DNA of 64,000 nucleotides, from positions 124,001 through 188,000 of the forward strand of contig NZ_WHUV01000004.1 of assembly GCF_009380155.1 (NCBI RefSeq), written 5' to 3'. The position numbers and the translations under genes are program-made. This document shows, in pieces, positions 55,122-64,000 of the stretch (its first letter is position 1; each line of letters starts with the position of its first letter). The notes beneath the pieces were generated by a model. That model ran no database searches. It saw only the letters and a program-made list of their open reading frames with translations, and was not told where the DNA came from. Source of the stretch: Pseudomonas piscis. Its GTDB lineage: Bacteria; Pseudomonadota; Gammaproteobacteria; Pseudomonadales; Pseudomonadaceae.

Positions 55122-55146
55122 GTAGTAGTGCGCGAGTTTCTACTAC
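55122..55146 (+). promoter_or_regulatory. hairpin in the pckA leader
   Basis: GTAGTAG (55122-55128) and CTACTAC (55140-55146) are perfect 7-bp arms around 11 nt, 45 nt before pckA. It is probably in the 5' UTR or spans the start of transcription. Confidence 0.4.
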
Positions 55147-55190
55147 AAAACGTTTGAGCAATCGGCCATTGGCCGACGACGGGGAACCTC

Positions 55191-56732
55191 ATGACGCAAG
55201 CCAAGAACACCGTGTACACCGACCTGAGCGTCGATGAGCTGGTAAAAGAAGCGCTGTCCCGCGGTGAAGGCGAGTTGGCCGATACTGGCGCGCTGACGGT
55301 CAAGACCGGCCACCGCACTGGCCGTTCGCCGGCGGACCGTTTCATCGTCGAAGAGCCTTCCACCCAGGATGCGATCGCCTGGGGCTCGATCAACCGCAAG
55401 TTCCCGGCCGACAAGTTCGATGCCCTGTGGGCTCGCGTCGAGGCGTTCAACAACGCCCAGGAACACTTCGTTTCCCACGTCCACGTAGGGGCTGCCGCCG
55501 AGCACTACCTGGCCGTCAAGATGACCACCCAGACCGCCTGGCAGAACCTGTTCGGCCGTTGCCTGTTCATCACCCCGGAGCAGTACAACCCGGCTGGTCG
55601 CGAAGAGTGGCAGATCCTCAACGTCGCCAACTTCGAGTGCGTGCCCGAGCGTGACGGCACCAACTCCGACGGCTGCGTCATCCTCAACTTCGCCCAGAAG
55701 AAAGTGCTGATCGCCGGCATGCGCTACGCCGGTGAAATGAAGAAGGCCATGTTCTCGGTGCAGAACTTCCTGCTGCCGGCTGTCGACGTACTGCCGATGC
55801 ACTGCGCCGCCAACATCGGCGAAGAAGGCGACGTGACCCTGTTCTTCGGCCTGTCGGGTACCGGCAAGACCACCCTGTCGGCCGACGAAAGCCGCTACCT
55901 GATCGGTGACGACGAGCACGGCTGGGGCGAGGGCGTGGTGTTCAACATGGAAGGTGGCTGCTACGCCAAGTGCATCGACCTGTCCGAGAAGAACGAGCCG
56001 GTCATCTGGAAAGCCATCAAGCACGGCGTCGTGCTGGAGAACGTGGTCCTGGACGATGCCAAGCGCGCCGACTACGCCGATGCCAGCCTGACCCAGAACA
56101 CCCGCGCCGCCTACCCGCTGGAACACGTCGAGAAGCGTTCCGAGCACAACCTGGGTGGCGAGCCCAACGCGGTGATCTTCCTGACCTGCGACCTGACTGG
56201 CGTCCTGCCGCCGGTGTCGATCCTGAACAACGAGCAGGCGGCCTACCACTTCCTGTCCGGCTACACCGCGCTGGTCGGTTCCACCGAAATGGGTTCGGGC
56301 GGCGGCATCAAGTCGACCTTCTCCACCTGCTTCGGCGCACCGTTCTTCCCGCGTCCGGCGGGCGAATACGCTGAGCTGCTGATCAAGCGCATCAACGGCT
56401 TCGGCTCCAAGGTCTACCTGGTCAACACCGGCTGGACCGGCGGTGGCTACGGCGTCGGCAAGCGCTTCAACATCCCGACCACCCGTGGCGTGATCGCAGC
56501 GATCCAGAGCGGTGCCCTGGTCGGTGCCGAGACCGAACACCTGGATATCATCAACCTGGACGTGCCTAAAGCCGTTCCGGGTGTCGATACCGAGCTGCTC
56601 AACCCACGCAACACCTGGACTGACAAGGCTGCCTACGACGAAGCCGCCAAGGCCCTGGCTGGCCTGTTCATCGAGAACTTCAAGAAGTTCGAAGTGAGCG
56701 ACGCCATCAAGGCTGCCGGTCCGAAGCTGTAA
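55191..56732 (+). CDS. pckA: phosphoenolpyruvate carboxykinase (ATP)
   Basis: A 513-residue enzyme that converts oxaloacetate to PEP in gluconeogenesis. The kinase-1a P-loop GLSGTGKTT is at 220-228, metal-binding DDEHGW at 240-245, RSPADRF at 45-51 and KMTTQTAWQN near 110. GGGGAA lies before the ATG. A strong terminator follows. Confidence 0.95.
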   Translation: MTQAKNTVYTDLSVDELVKEALSRGEGELADTGALTVKTGHRTGRSPADRFIVEEPSTQDAIAWGSINRKFPADKFDALWARVEAFNNAQEHFVSHVHVGAAAEHYLAVKMTTQTAWQNLFGRCLFITPEQYNPAGREEWQILNVANFECVPERDGTNSDGCVILNFAQKKVLIAGMRYAGEMKKAMFSVQNFLLPAVDVLPMHCAANIGEEGDVTLFFGLSGTGKTTLSADESRYLIGDDEHGWGEGVVFNMEGGCYAKCIDLSEKNEPVIWKAIKHGVVLENVVLDDAKRADYADASLTQNTRAAYPLEHVEKRSEHNLGGEPNAVIFLTCDLTGVLPPVSILNNEQAAYHFLSGYTALVGSTEMGSGGGIKSTFSTCFGAPFFPRPAGEYAELLIKRINGFGSKVYLVNTGWTGGGYGVGKRFNIPTTRGVIAAIQSGALVGAETEHLDIINLDVPKAVPGVDTELLNPRNTWTDKAAYDEAAKALAGLFIENFKKFEVSDAIKAAGPKL

Positions 56733-56748
56733 GCCTCGACCTGCCATG

Positions 56749-56777
56749 AAAAAGCCGCCGTTCGGGGCGGCTTTTTT
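56749..56777 (+). terminator. rho-independent terminator of pckA
   Basis: AAAAAGCCGCC, loop GTTCGG, GGCGGCTTTTTT. A classic stem with T-run 17 nt after the stop. Confidence 0.9.
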
Positions 56778-56841
56778 GTGCGCGGCGTATCGGCAGGGCG
56801 GTGTTCCGGGTGCGGACGTTTACCTGGCTTTAACCCCTGGC

Positions 56842-57708
56842 TCAGCCCTTCAAGTGCAGCGCCAGCGCGCCCAGCAGCACCAGCGCCACTCCTGTCACTT
56901 GCACCTTGGACAGGCGTTCCTTGAAGAACAGGTAGCTGAGCACCGCGGCGATGCCGCCGGACAAGGTACTGATCACCGTCACCACCGACACCGAGCCGTG
57001 CATGGCGCCCCAGGAAAAGGCGAAGAACGCTCCGAGGTTCATCAGGCTGGAGCTGGCCAGGGTGCCGCAGCTCTTCAGGGGGGGCAGCTTCAAGCCGTCC
57101 GGGACCTTGAGCATCATCAGCAGCGATACGCTCGATCCCACCACGTAACCCAGCCACAGCATGCTGACCGGGCCCAGTTGCGGCAGGGTATAGCGCCCCT
57201 GCAACCAGAAACTGGTGCCGTACAGGCAGGCCGACAGCAGGGCATAGACGATCGAGCGACTGGCATCGGTGTTCTGCGGCAGCTTGGGGCCCGAATGAAT
57301 GCTGGAGAGAATCACCCCCACCACGCAGACCAGGATGCACAGCAACTGGACCAGGCTGATGTGCTCGCCGCTGGCCCATGACAGCAGGGTGGTGACCACG
57401 CCGTAGGAGGTCACCAGCGGGGCGATGATGGCGGCCTTGCCCAGGGCGAAGGCCTTGCCCAGGGCCAGGGCGCCAGAGAGGGTGAAGCAGGCGGCGAGCA
57501 TGCCCATCAGCCAGACATCCAGCGGCGCGGCCAGGGCCTTGAACAGGAAGGCGGGGAAGAGTGCCAGCAAAAGGCTCATGAGGATCACGCCCAGTGTCTG
57601 GCTGAAGAACACGGCGCGCTTGGCGCCCACGGCCCGGACATTCAGGCCCACGAGAAAGTCGGTGCCGCCCCAAAGCACGGCGGCGAGCAGCCCCATCAGT
57701 ACATCCAC
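56842..57708 (-). CDS. DMT/EamA-family transporter
   Basis: A 288-residue protein with about ten TM helices in two EamA repeats (first MGLLAAVLWGGTDFLVGLNV; second SIVYALLSACLYGTSFWLQG). It ends in FFKERLSKVQVTGVALVLLG, the usual closing motif of the family. The cargo is unknown. It lies 30 bp after the DUF1493 gene on the same strand. Confidence 0.87.
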   Translation of the reverse strand: MDVLMGLLAAVLWGGTDFLVGLNVRAVGAKRAVFFSQTLGVILMSLLLALFPAFLFKALAAPLDVWLMGMLAACFTLSGALALGKAFALGKAAIIAPLVTSYGVVTTLLSWASGEHISLVQLLCILVCVVGVILSSIHSGPKLPQNTDASRSIVYALLSACLYGTSFWLQGRYTLPQLGPVSMLWLGYVVGSSVSLLMMLKVPDGLKLPPLKSCGTLASSSLMNLGAFFAFSWGAMHGSVSVVTVISTLSGGIAAVLSYLFFKERLSKVQVTGVALVLLGALALHLKG

Positions 57709-57738
57709 GGTTTCTTCCTTGTCTTATTGTTGTAGGTC

Positions 57739-58092
57739 CTAGAGGCTTTCCAGCGCCCGGGTGTCCCAGCGGCGCAGCCTGATCGCCTGGTACAGCATGC
57801 CGATGGTCAATGGCAGCTTGTCGCCCCGGCCCTTGGCCCGGCGCTTGAGGTGTGGATCGAAACCTTCGGGCTGGAAGTAGCGATAGCTGTCGAAGTCGGC
57901 GAGGTCGAGCTCGAACTGTTCTTCCAGGGCCAGCAACAGATGCCGGGCATCGGCACCATCGCAACCCAGGTCAAGGTTGATCGCGGTCTTCAGATGCAAG
58001 GCCTTGCGCTCGGGCAGGCCGATCTCCTCATGCAGCAACTGCATCAGCTGGCGCATGTTCGCGTCGTCGGGAAAACCGGGGGCCAGATGCAT
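57739..58092 (-). CDS. DUF1493-family protein
   Basis: A 117-residue protein resembling DUF1493 proteins, which have an acyl-carrier-like fold. LGCDGADARHLLLALEEQFE and LADFDSYRYFQPEGF match the family pattern. There is no Ser in the carrier attachment position that can be recognised. Function unknown; probably in an operon with the transporter. Confidence 0.7.
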   Translation of the reverse strand: MHLAPGFPDDANMRQLMQLLHEEIGLPERKALHLKTAINLDLGCDGADARHLLLALEEQFELDLADFDSYRYFQPEGFDPHLKRRAKGRGDKLPLTIGMLYQAIRLRRWDTRALESL

Positions 58093-58326
58093 GGTCGCGA
58101 TTCGCTACGGCTCTTGGAAGGAATGGAGTGTAAGGCGATCCGATGGTGGTTTTTCAAGCCCCTCGCAGCAGATCCGCACCAGTCCCTGCGAACTTTCGAC
58201 TGCATCCCATTGCGCAGTATTTTCCAGCCCTGGGTCGAGCATTGGCGGGCGAAAATGTGTATGGTGCGCCGCTGGTTGATAGGCCGCGTTCGAGCTGCGG
58301 CCAGATTCGTTTACAGGGATTTTGCT

Positions 58327-59490
58327 ATGGCTTGTATGCGCCTGTTGGCGGTGTTGTGGCTAGGGATGGTGATAAGCGTGGTGCACGCCCAGCCGTTGTC
58401 GATCCAGGTGCTGGACGCCGTGGCCAAGGGCTCGCCTGTGGCCGAGGCCCAGGTGCAGTTGCAGCGGGGTACGAACCTGGTCGCGGGGGCTACCGATGCC
58501 CAGGGGCGAGCGGTGCTGGACGTCCCTGGCGATGCCGGCGGGCTGCTGATCCGCCAGCCCGGTTACGCCGACCTGCGAACCCAATGCCCCTGCCAGGGCC
58601 TGGTCTACGCCCTGAGTCCGGTAATGGACAAACCCTCCAGCCTGCGGGTGGTGCTGACCTGGGATGCCCCGGGCGAAGACCTGGATGCCCGGCTGATCTA
58701 TTCCCGCAAGGCCTTGTCGTTCGTTGCCAGCCAAGGGCCCGGGGCGCGCCTGGAAAGAACCAGCGACGACCATCAGGGCGCGGAGACCATCACCATCGAT
58801 GAGCTCTTGCCCGGCGAGGCCTACTTGTATGCCGTGCATGACTTCACCCATGGCAACCATCCCGAGTCCCTGCACCTGGGCCGCAGCCGGGCCCAGGTCT
58901 TCGTCTACCGTGGCGCCAGCCTCATTCGTAGCTATCGGGTACCGGAGCAGCGCCAGGGCAACCTCTGGGCCGTGTTCCGCCTGAATGCCGATGGCCAGAT
59001 GGAAGATATCGACCGGGTGGCGCAGACCAGCAGCGAACCGAACGGCACCTACAGCGACCTGAATTCGTTGCTCGAGCAGATGCGCACCAGCGACCAGCAA
59101 GTGCCTGCGGACATGGGCCCAGCCGAAGCCAAGGCGCTCAACCGCAAGGGCGAAGAGGCCTACCGCAAGGGCGACTTCGGCGGGGCGGGTATCTATTACC
59201 GCGAAGCTATCGAAATGGCGCCGGGTTTTGCCCAGGCCTACAGCAACCTGGCTTTGAGCCAGCGCAAGAACAGCCGGCCCGACGAGGCCATACGCGCCGA
59301 CCGTCAGGCCATCGCGCTGGCCAGCGGTCCGGCGGCGGCGACGATCCGGGCCAGTGCCTATTACGACATGGGTCGAGTCTTCGAGGGGGCCGGGCAGTTG
59401 GCCATGGCCTTGGAGAATTACCGCAAGGCCCGCGAGCAGAAGGCCAGCCCGGTGTACGACCAGGCCATAGAGCGGCTGCAAAAACCCTGA
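58327..59490 (+). CDS. secreted TPR protein with YfaP-like domain
   Basis: A 387-residue exported protein. The ATG at 58327 gives signal peptide MRLLAVLWLGMVISVVHA; the frame open from 57850 is rejected as it crosses the convergent gene. Residues 20-100 look like a carboxypeptidase-regulatory beta domain (GATDAQGRAVLDVPGDAGG). Residues 105-220 resemble YfaP/DUF2135 (LRVVLTWDAPGEDLDARLIY, HGNHPESLHL). The C-terminal third has TPRs (NRKGEEAYRKGDFGGAGIYY, AYSNLALSQRKNSRPDEAIR). A polysaccharide deacetylase gene follows 69 nt on, hinting at an envelope or polysaccharide role. Confidence 0.7.
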   Translation: MACMRLLAVLWLGMVISVVHAQPLSIQVLDAVAKGSPVAEAQVQLQRGTNLVAGATDAQGRAVLDVPGDAGGLLIRQPGYADLRTQCPCQGLVYALSPVMDKPSSLRVVLTWDAPGEDLDARLIYSRKALSFVASQGPGARLERTSDDHQGAETITIDELLPGEAYLYAVHDFTHGNHPESLHLGRSRAQVFVYRGASLIRSYRVPEQRQGNLWAVFRLNADGQMEDIDRVAQTSSEPNGTYSDLNSLLEQMRTSDQQVPADMGPAEAKALNRKGEEAYRKGDFGGAGIYYREAIEMAPGFAQAYSNLALSQRKNSRPDEAIRADRQAIALASGPAAATIRASAYYDMGRVFEGAGQLAMALENYRKAREQKASPVYDQAIERLQKP

Positions 59491-59559
59491 GCCCCAGGCT
59501 GGACGTTGTTTTTGCGCGGCGCGCTGGCAGGAGCGTCCCGTGCATCCATGGAGATTGAT

Positions 59560-60690
59560 ATGCGCAATGCTGTTTTCCCCTGGCTGTTGGCGTTGTGCCT
59601 GTGCAGCGTCTCGGTCCAGGCGGCAGGCCCTCTGGTGTTCGCCACCATCGACCGCAGTGGCTGGCCGGCGCCCCTGACCAGTTCGGTGGACTTCGACACC
59701 GCCTCCCGGGCGGAAATCCTGATGTTCGGCAAGGCTTTGCTGGCCAGTGAGAGCCTGGATGAGGGAGCCCTGAAGCAACGTCTCGGGGTACGGCAGCTGG
59801 ACCTCAAGTCCATCGACCGGGTGCGCCAGCGCTTCTGGGAGTTGCTGCTGGTCAACTATCGTCTGGCCAGCCACGACTGTGACAGCGCACCGTTCTGCCA
59901 GCCCGTGCGCAATCTCGCCGAGTTGCGCCAGCTGGTGGCCGGCTTCACCGGCGAGAGCAAGGACACCTACGATGCCTGGGCCCAGGCCAGTTCGCGCTTC
60001 CACCAGCAGTACCTGCATGAGCAACTGCGCCTGGCGGCCCTGTTTCCCACGGTCAGCAGCGAGATCCAGCGAATGGATCCGGCGGAAAGACTGGGCGACG
60101 AACTGGCTGACCGACAATTCCTGCTGACCTTCGACGATGGTCCCAGCCCGCGCGGTGGTCATAGCGACGAGCTGGCGGCGGTGCTGCAGGCCCATGACCT
60201 GCATGGGTTGTTCTTCGTCCTGGGGGCGCCGTTCCAGGCGCGTTTGCAGCGGACCTCGACCGAGCAGTTGCGCGAGCTCTACAACGGTCAATGCGTGGGC
60301 CTGCATGGCTGGGAACACAAGTCCCATGCCTCCTGGAGCCGGTGGCAGGATTCCCTGGTCGACAGCGCCAGCCTGGTCGGCCATTCCCTGGAAGGGGAAT
60401 ACCTGCCGTTGTTTCGCCCGCCCTATGGGCAACGTCGCGCCGACGCTGGTGTTTTCCTCAAGGGCCACGGCCTGCAACTGATGCTGTGGAACATCGATTC
60501 CCAGGACTGGAGCAAGAAGGTCAGTGCCCAGGCCGCCGCCCAGCGGGTACAGACGCTGATGCTGTTGTGGCGGCGCGGCATCGTGCTGTTCCACGACGTC
60601 CATCCCAAGGCGGCCCAGGCCGTACCGCTGCTGGTCGAGGGCAACCAGCACAATGGCGTGCAATGGCTGGACTGTCGCAGCCTGCGCTAG
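59560..60690 (+). CDS. secreted polysaccharide deacetylase (NodB/CE4 fold)
   Basis: A 376-residue protein with signal peptide RNAVFPWLLALCLCSVSVQA; the start at 59560 has GGAG 6 nt upstream. The NodB core is at the C-terminal half: FDDGPSP with Asp192-Asp193, HGWEH (His249, His253) as the metal-binding pair, RPPYGQRRAD, and LFHDVHP near the end. The N-terminal 170 residues are unassigned and unique-looking. It would remove N-acetyl groups from a cell-wall or exported polysaccharide. Confidence 0.82.
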   Translation: MRNAVFPWLLALCLCSVSVQAAGPLVFATIDRSGWPAPLTSSVDFDTASRAEILMFGKALLASESLDEGALKQRLGVRQLDLKSIDRVRQRFWELLLVNYRLASHDCDSAPFCQPVRNLAELRQLVAGFTGESKDTYDAWAQASSRFHQQYLHEQLRLAALFPTVSSEIQRMDPAERLGDELADRQFLLTFDDGPSPRGGHSDELAAVLQAHDLHGLFFVLGAPFQARLQRTSTEQLRELYNGQCVGLHGWEHKSHASWSRWQDSLVDSASLVGHSLEGEYLPLFRPPYGQRRADAGVFLKGHGLQLMLWNIDSQDWSKKVSAQAAAQRVQTLMLLWRRGIVLFHDVHPKAAQAVPLLVEGNQHNGVQWLDCRSLR

Positions 60691-60829
60691 CCACTGCTTG
60701 CCAATGAACCGGCCACCGCCCTGGTGTGCCGGTATCATCCGGTAGCGCTTTGCTCCACGACCTTTCCTCGATCCGCCGACCCACCGCGCTAGTCTTCAAC
60801 GACGGTCAGCGGTCAAAGGAGTGACTCCC

Positions 60830-62764
<1,935 letters not shown>

Positions 62765-62896
62765 AGCCGGGTGCCTTGTTCCTTATGGCGATCCATCTGC
62801 TGAATGTTGGGCATCACAGGAATAAATTTCAAAAATGATGCTCGCCTGACTATGGTGGTGCCTGAGCCAGGATCACCTACAGGAAGGAGAGCCGCC

Positions 62897-64000
62897 ATGA
62901 GCCAGACAGCATTCGATATTCAGCGCGCCGCGGTGATTGGCGCCGGCACCATGGGCCGTGGCATCGCCATGTGCCTGGCCAATGCCGGCCTGCCGGTACT
63001 GTGGCTGGACAAGGATCCGCAGATGCTCCAGCAGGCGCTGGCGGCGGTGGCCCAGACCTATGCCCACAATGTGCGCCAGGGCCGTATCGAGCAGGCCGAA
63101 GCCGACGCGCGGCTGGCACGGATCGGCATTGCCGAAGGTTATCCACAGCTAGCCGAGGTGGATCTGGTGATCGAGGCGGTGTACGAGAACCTCGAGCTCA
63201 AGCAGCAGATCTTTCGCCAGCTGGACGCCGCCCTCAAGCCATCGACGATCCTGGCCAGCAACACTTCGGCGCTGGATATCGATGCCATTGCCGCTGTCAC
63301 CCAACGGGCGCCCCAGGTGCTGGGAATGCACTTCTTCAGCCCGGCGCACATCATGAAGCTGCTGGAGGTGGTACGCGCGGCCAGGACGGCGCCGACGGTG
63401 TTGGATGCGGCTCTGGCCCTGGGCCAGCGCATGGGCAAGGTCAGCGTGGTGGCTGGCAACTGTTTCGGGTTCATCGGCAACCGCATGCTCAACACCTATG
63501 TCCTCGAGGCCCGCAAGATGCTCCTGGAAGGGGCCTTTCCCTATCAGGTGGACGGCGCCTTGCAGGGATTCGGTTTTGCCATGGGGCCGTTTCGCATGTA
63601 CGACGTGGTGGGCATCGACCTGGGTTGGCGTGCCCGGCAACTGGCCGGTGCCGGGCAGGACGCGCCGCAGGTCCAGGTCGACAATCGCCTGTGCGAACTG
63701 GGCCGTTTCGGTCAGAAAAGCGGCGATGGTTATTACCACTACGAGCCCGGTAGCCGCCAGGCCGAACACGACCCGCAAGTGGATGCGCTGGTGCTGCAGG
63801 TCAGTGAGGGCCTGGGTTACCAGCGGCGGGACATCGGCCCCGAGGAGATCCTCGAGCGCTGCCTGCTGGCGCTGGTCAACGAGGGGGCGAAGATCCTCCA
63901 GGAAGGCATTGCCGGCTCGGCCCATGACATCGACCTGGTCTATCTCAACGGTTATGGCTTTCCCAAGGAGCGGGGCGGGCCGATGAGCTGGGCCGATAAC
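62897..64000 (+). CDS. 3-hydroxyacyl-CoA dehydrogenase, start of gene
   Basis: Open to the right edge, 368 codons visible. NAD motif VIGAGTMGRGIAM lies at about residues 12-24. VIEAVYENLELKQQIF and catalytic-region MHFFSPAHIMKLLEVV follow. The C-terminal helical domain begins GNCFGFIGNRMLNTY and is repeated in part (ERCLLALVNEGAKIL, NGYGFPKERGGPM). There is no enoyl-CoA hydratase half before it, so unlike FadB it starts at the dehydrogenase. AGGAAGGAGA lies before the ATG. It probably acts in a side branch of beta-oxidation. Confidence 0.9.
   Translation, partial: MSQTAFDIQRAAVIGAGTMGRGIAMCLANAGLPVLWLDKDPQMLQQALAAVAQTYAHNVRQGRIEQAEADARLARIGIAEGYPQLAEVDLVIEAVYENLELKQQIFRQLDAALKPSTILASNTSALDIDAIAAVTQRAPQVLGMHFFSPAHIMKLLEVVRAARTAPTVLDAALALGQRMGKVSVVAGNCFGFIGNRMLNTYVLEARKMLLEGAFPYQVDGALQGFGFAMGPFRMYDVVGIDLGWRARQLAGAGQDAPQVQVDNRLCELGRFGQKSGDGYYHYEPGSRQAEHDPQVDALVLQVSEGLGYQRRDIGPEEILERCLLALVNEGAKILQEGIAGSAHDIDLVYLNGYGFPKERGGPMSWADN

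Noticed and set aside
58360..60738. 792-codon minus-strand frame opposite the TPR and deacetylase genes
   Set aside because: Both plus-strand genes have signal peptides and catalytic motifs; the antisense frame has none.

Overview
The window is high-GC Pseudomonas DNA, most likely Pseudomonas protegens or a close relative in the P. fluorescens group. Three things point there. The order gshA - thioesterase - tex - ompR/envZ - rimK/rimB - hslR - PAP2 - hslO - pckA matches the P. aeruginosa chromosome region around PA5192-PA5203. Pseudomonas-type REP elements lie between genes. A polyyne-type gene cluster like the one known from P. protegens is present. Nearly all of the window is coding. The reading is from sequence alone, without database searches.

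Layout. (1) 1-8621: the start of an AAA ATPase, a three-gene RND efflux operon with two adaptor lipoproteins (TriABC-type), a secreted glycosidase-like protein and a SAM methyltransferase. (2) 8803-20378: a sulfur-scavenging block. It holds a MetNIQ-type ABC importer, an NtaA/DszA-type flavin monooxygenase, two tandem SfnB-type oxidoreductases, a cystine-type ABC importer (TcyJLN), D-cysteine desulfhydrase and, divergently, serine O-acetyltransferase. (3) 20379-26846: a choline transporter (betT) behind a perfect 30-bp palindrome (likely BetI operator) and a short overlapping leader ORF, then a small membrane protein, an SDR/LysR divergent pair and a YghZ-type aldo-keto reductase. (4) 26931-39860: a divergent EmrA/EmrB-like pair, a GlxA-type AraC regulator, and an eight-gene operon of fatty acyl-AMP ligase, two acyl-lipid desaturases, acyl carrier protein, a desaturase fused to an alpha/beta hydrolase, rubredoxin, a second alpha/beta hydrolase and a dihydrolipoamide dehydrogenase-like flavoprotein. 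This is the hallmark of a bacterial polyyne (ene-triyne type) biosynthetic cluster of the caryoynencin/cepacin/protegencin class. (5) 39919-43667: tauABCD, again sulfur scavenging. (6) 43899-56732: conserved core genes from gshA to pckA. (7) 56842-64000: a DMT transporter, a DUF1493 protein, a TPR/YfaP-like secreted protein, a polysaccharide deacetylase, a RecQ-type helicase and the start of a 3-hydroxyacyl-CoA dehydrogenase.

How the genes work together. In the polyyne operon a fatty acid would be adenylated and loaded on the dedicated ACP, then dehydrogenated stepwise by three membrane di-iron desaturases fed with electrons through rubredoxin, and released by one of the two related hydrolases. 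The upstream GlxA-type regulator and the EmrAB-like pair are plausible regulation and export/resistance functions. The sulfur genes together cover uptake of methionine-like compounds, cystine, D-cysteine and taurine, and oxidative release of sulfite from organosulfur compounds.

Two families of extragenic palindromic repeats recur between genes, usually just past gene ends: one built on TGTAGCCGCTG...AGGCTGCG, the other a classical REP built on GGAGCGAGC...GCCCGCGAT. No tRNA, rRNA, CRISPR array, insertion sequence or prophage was seen.
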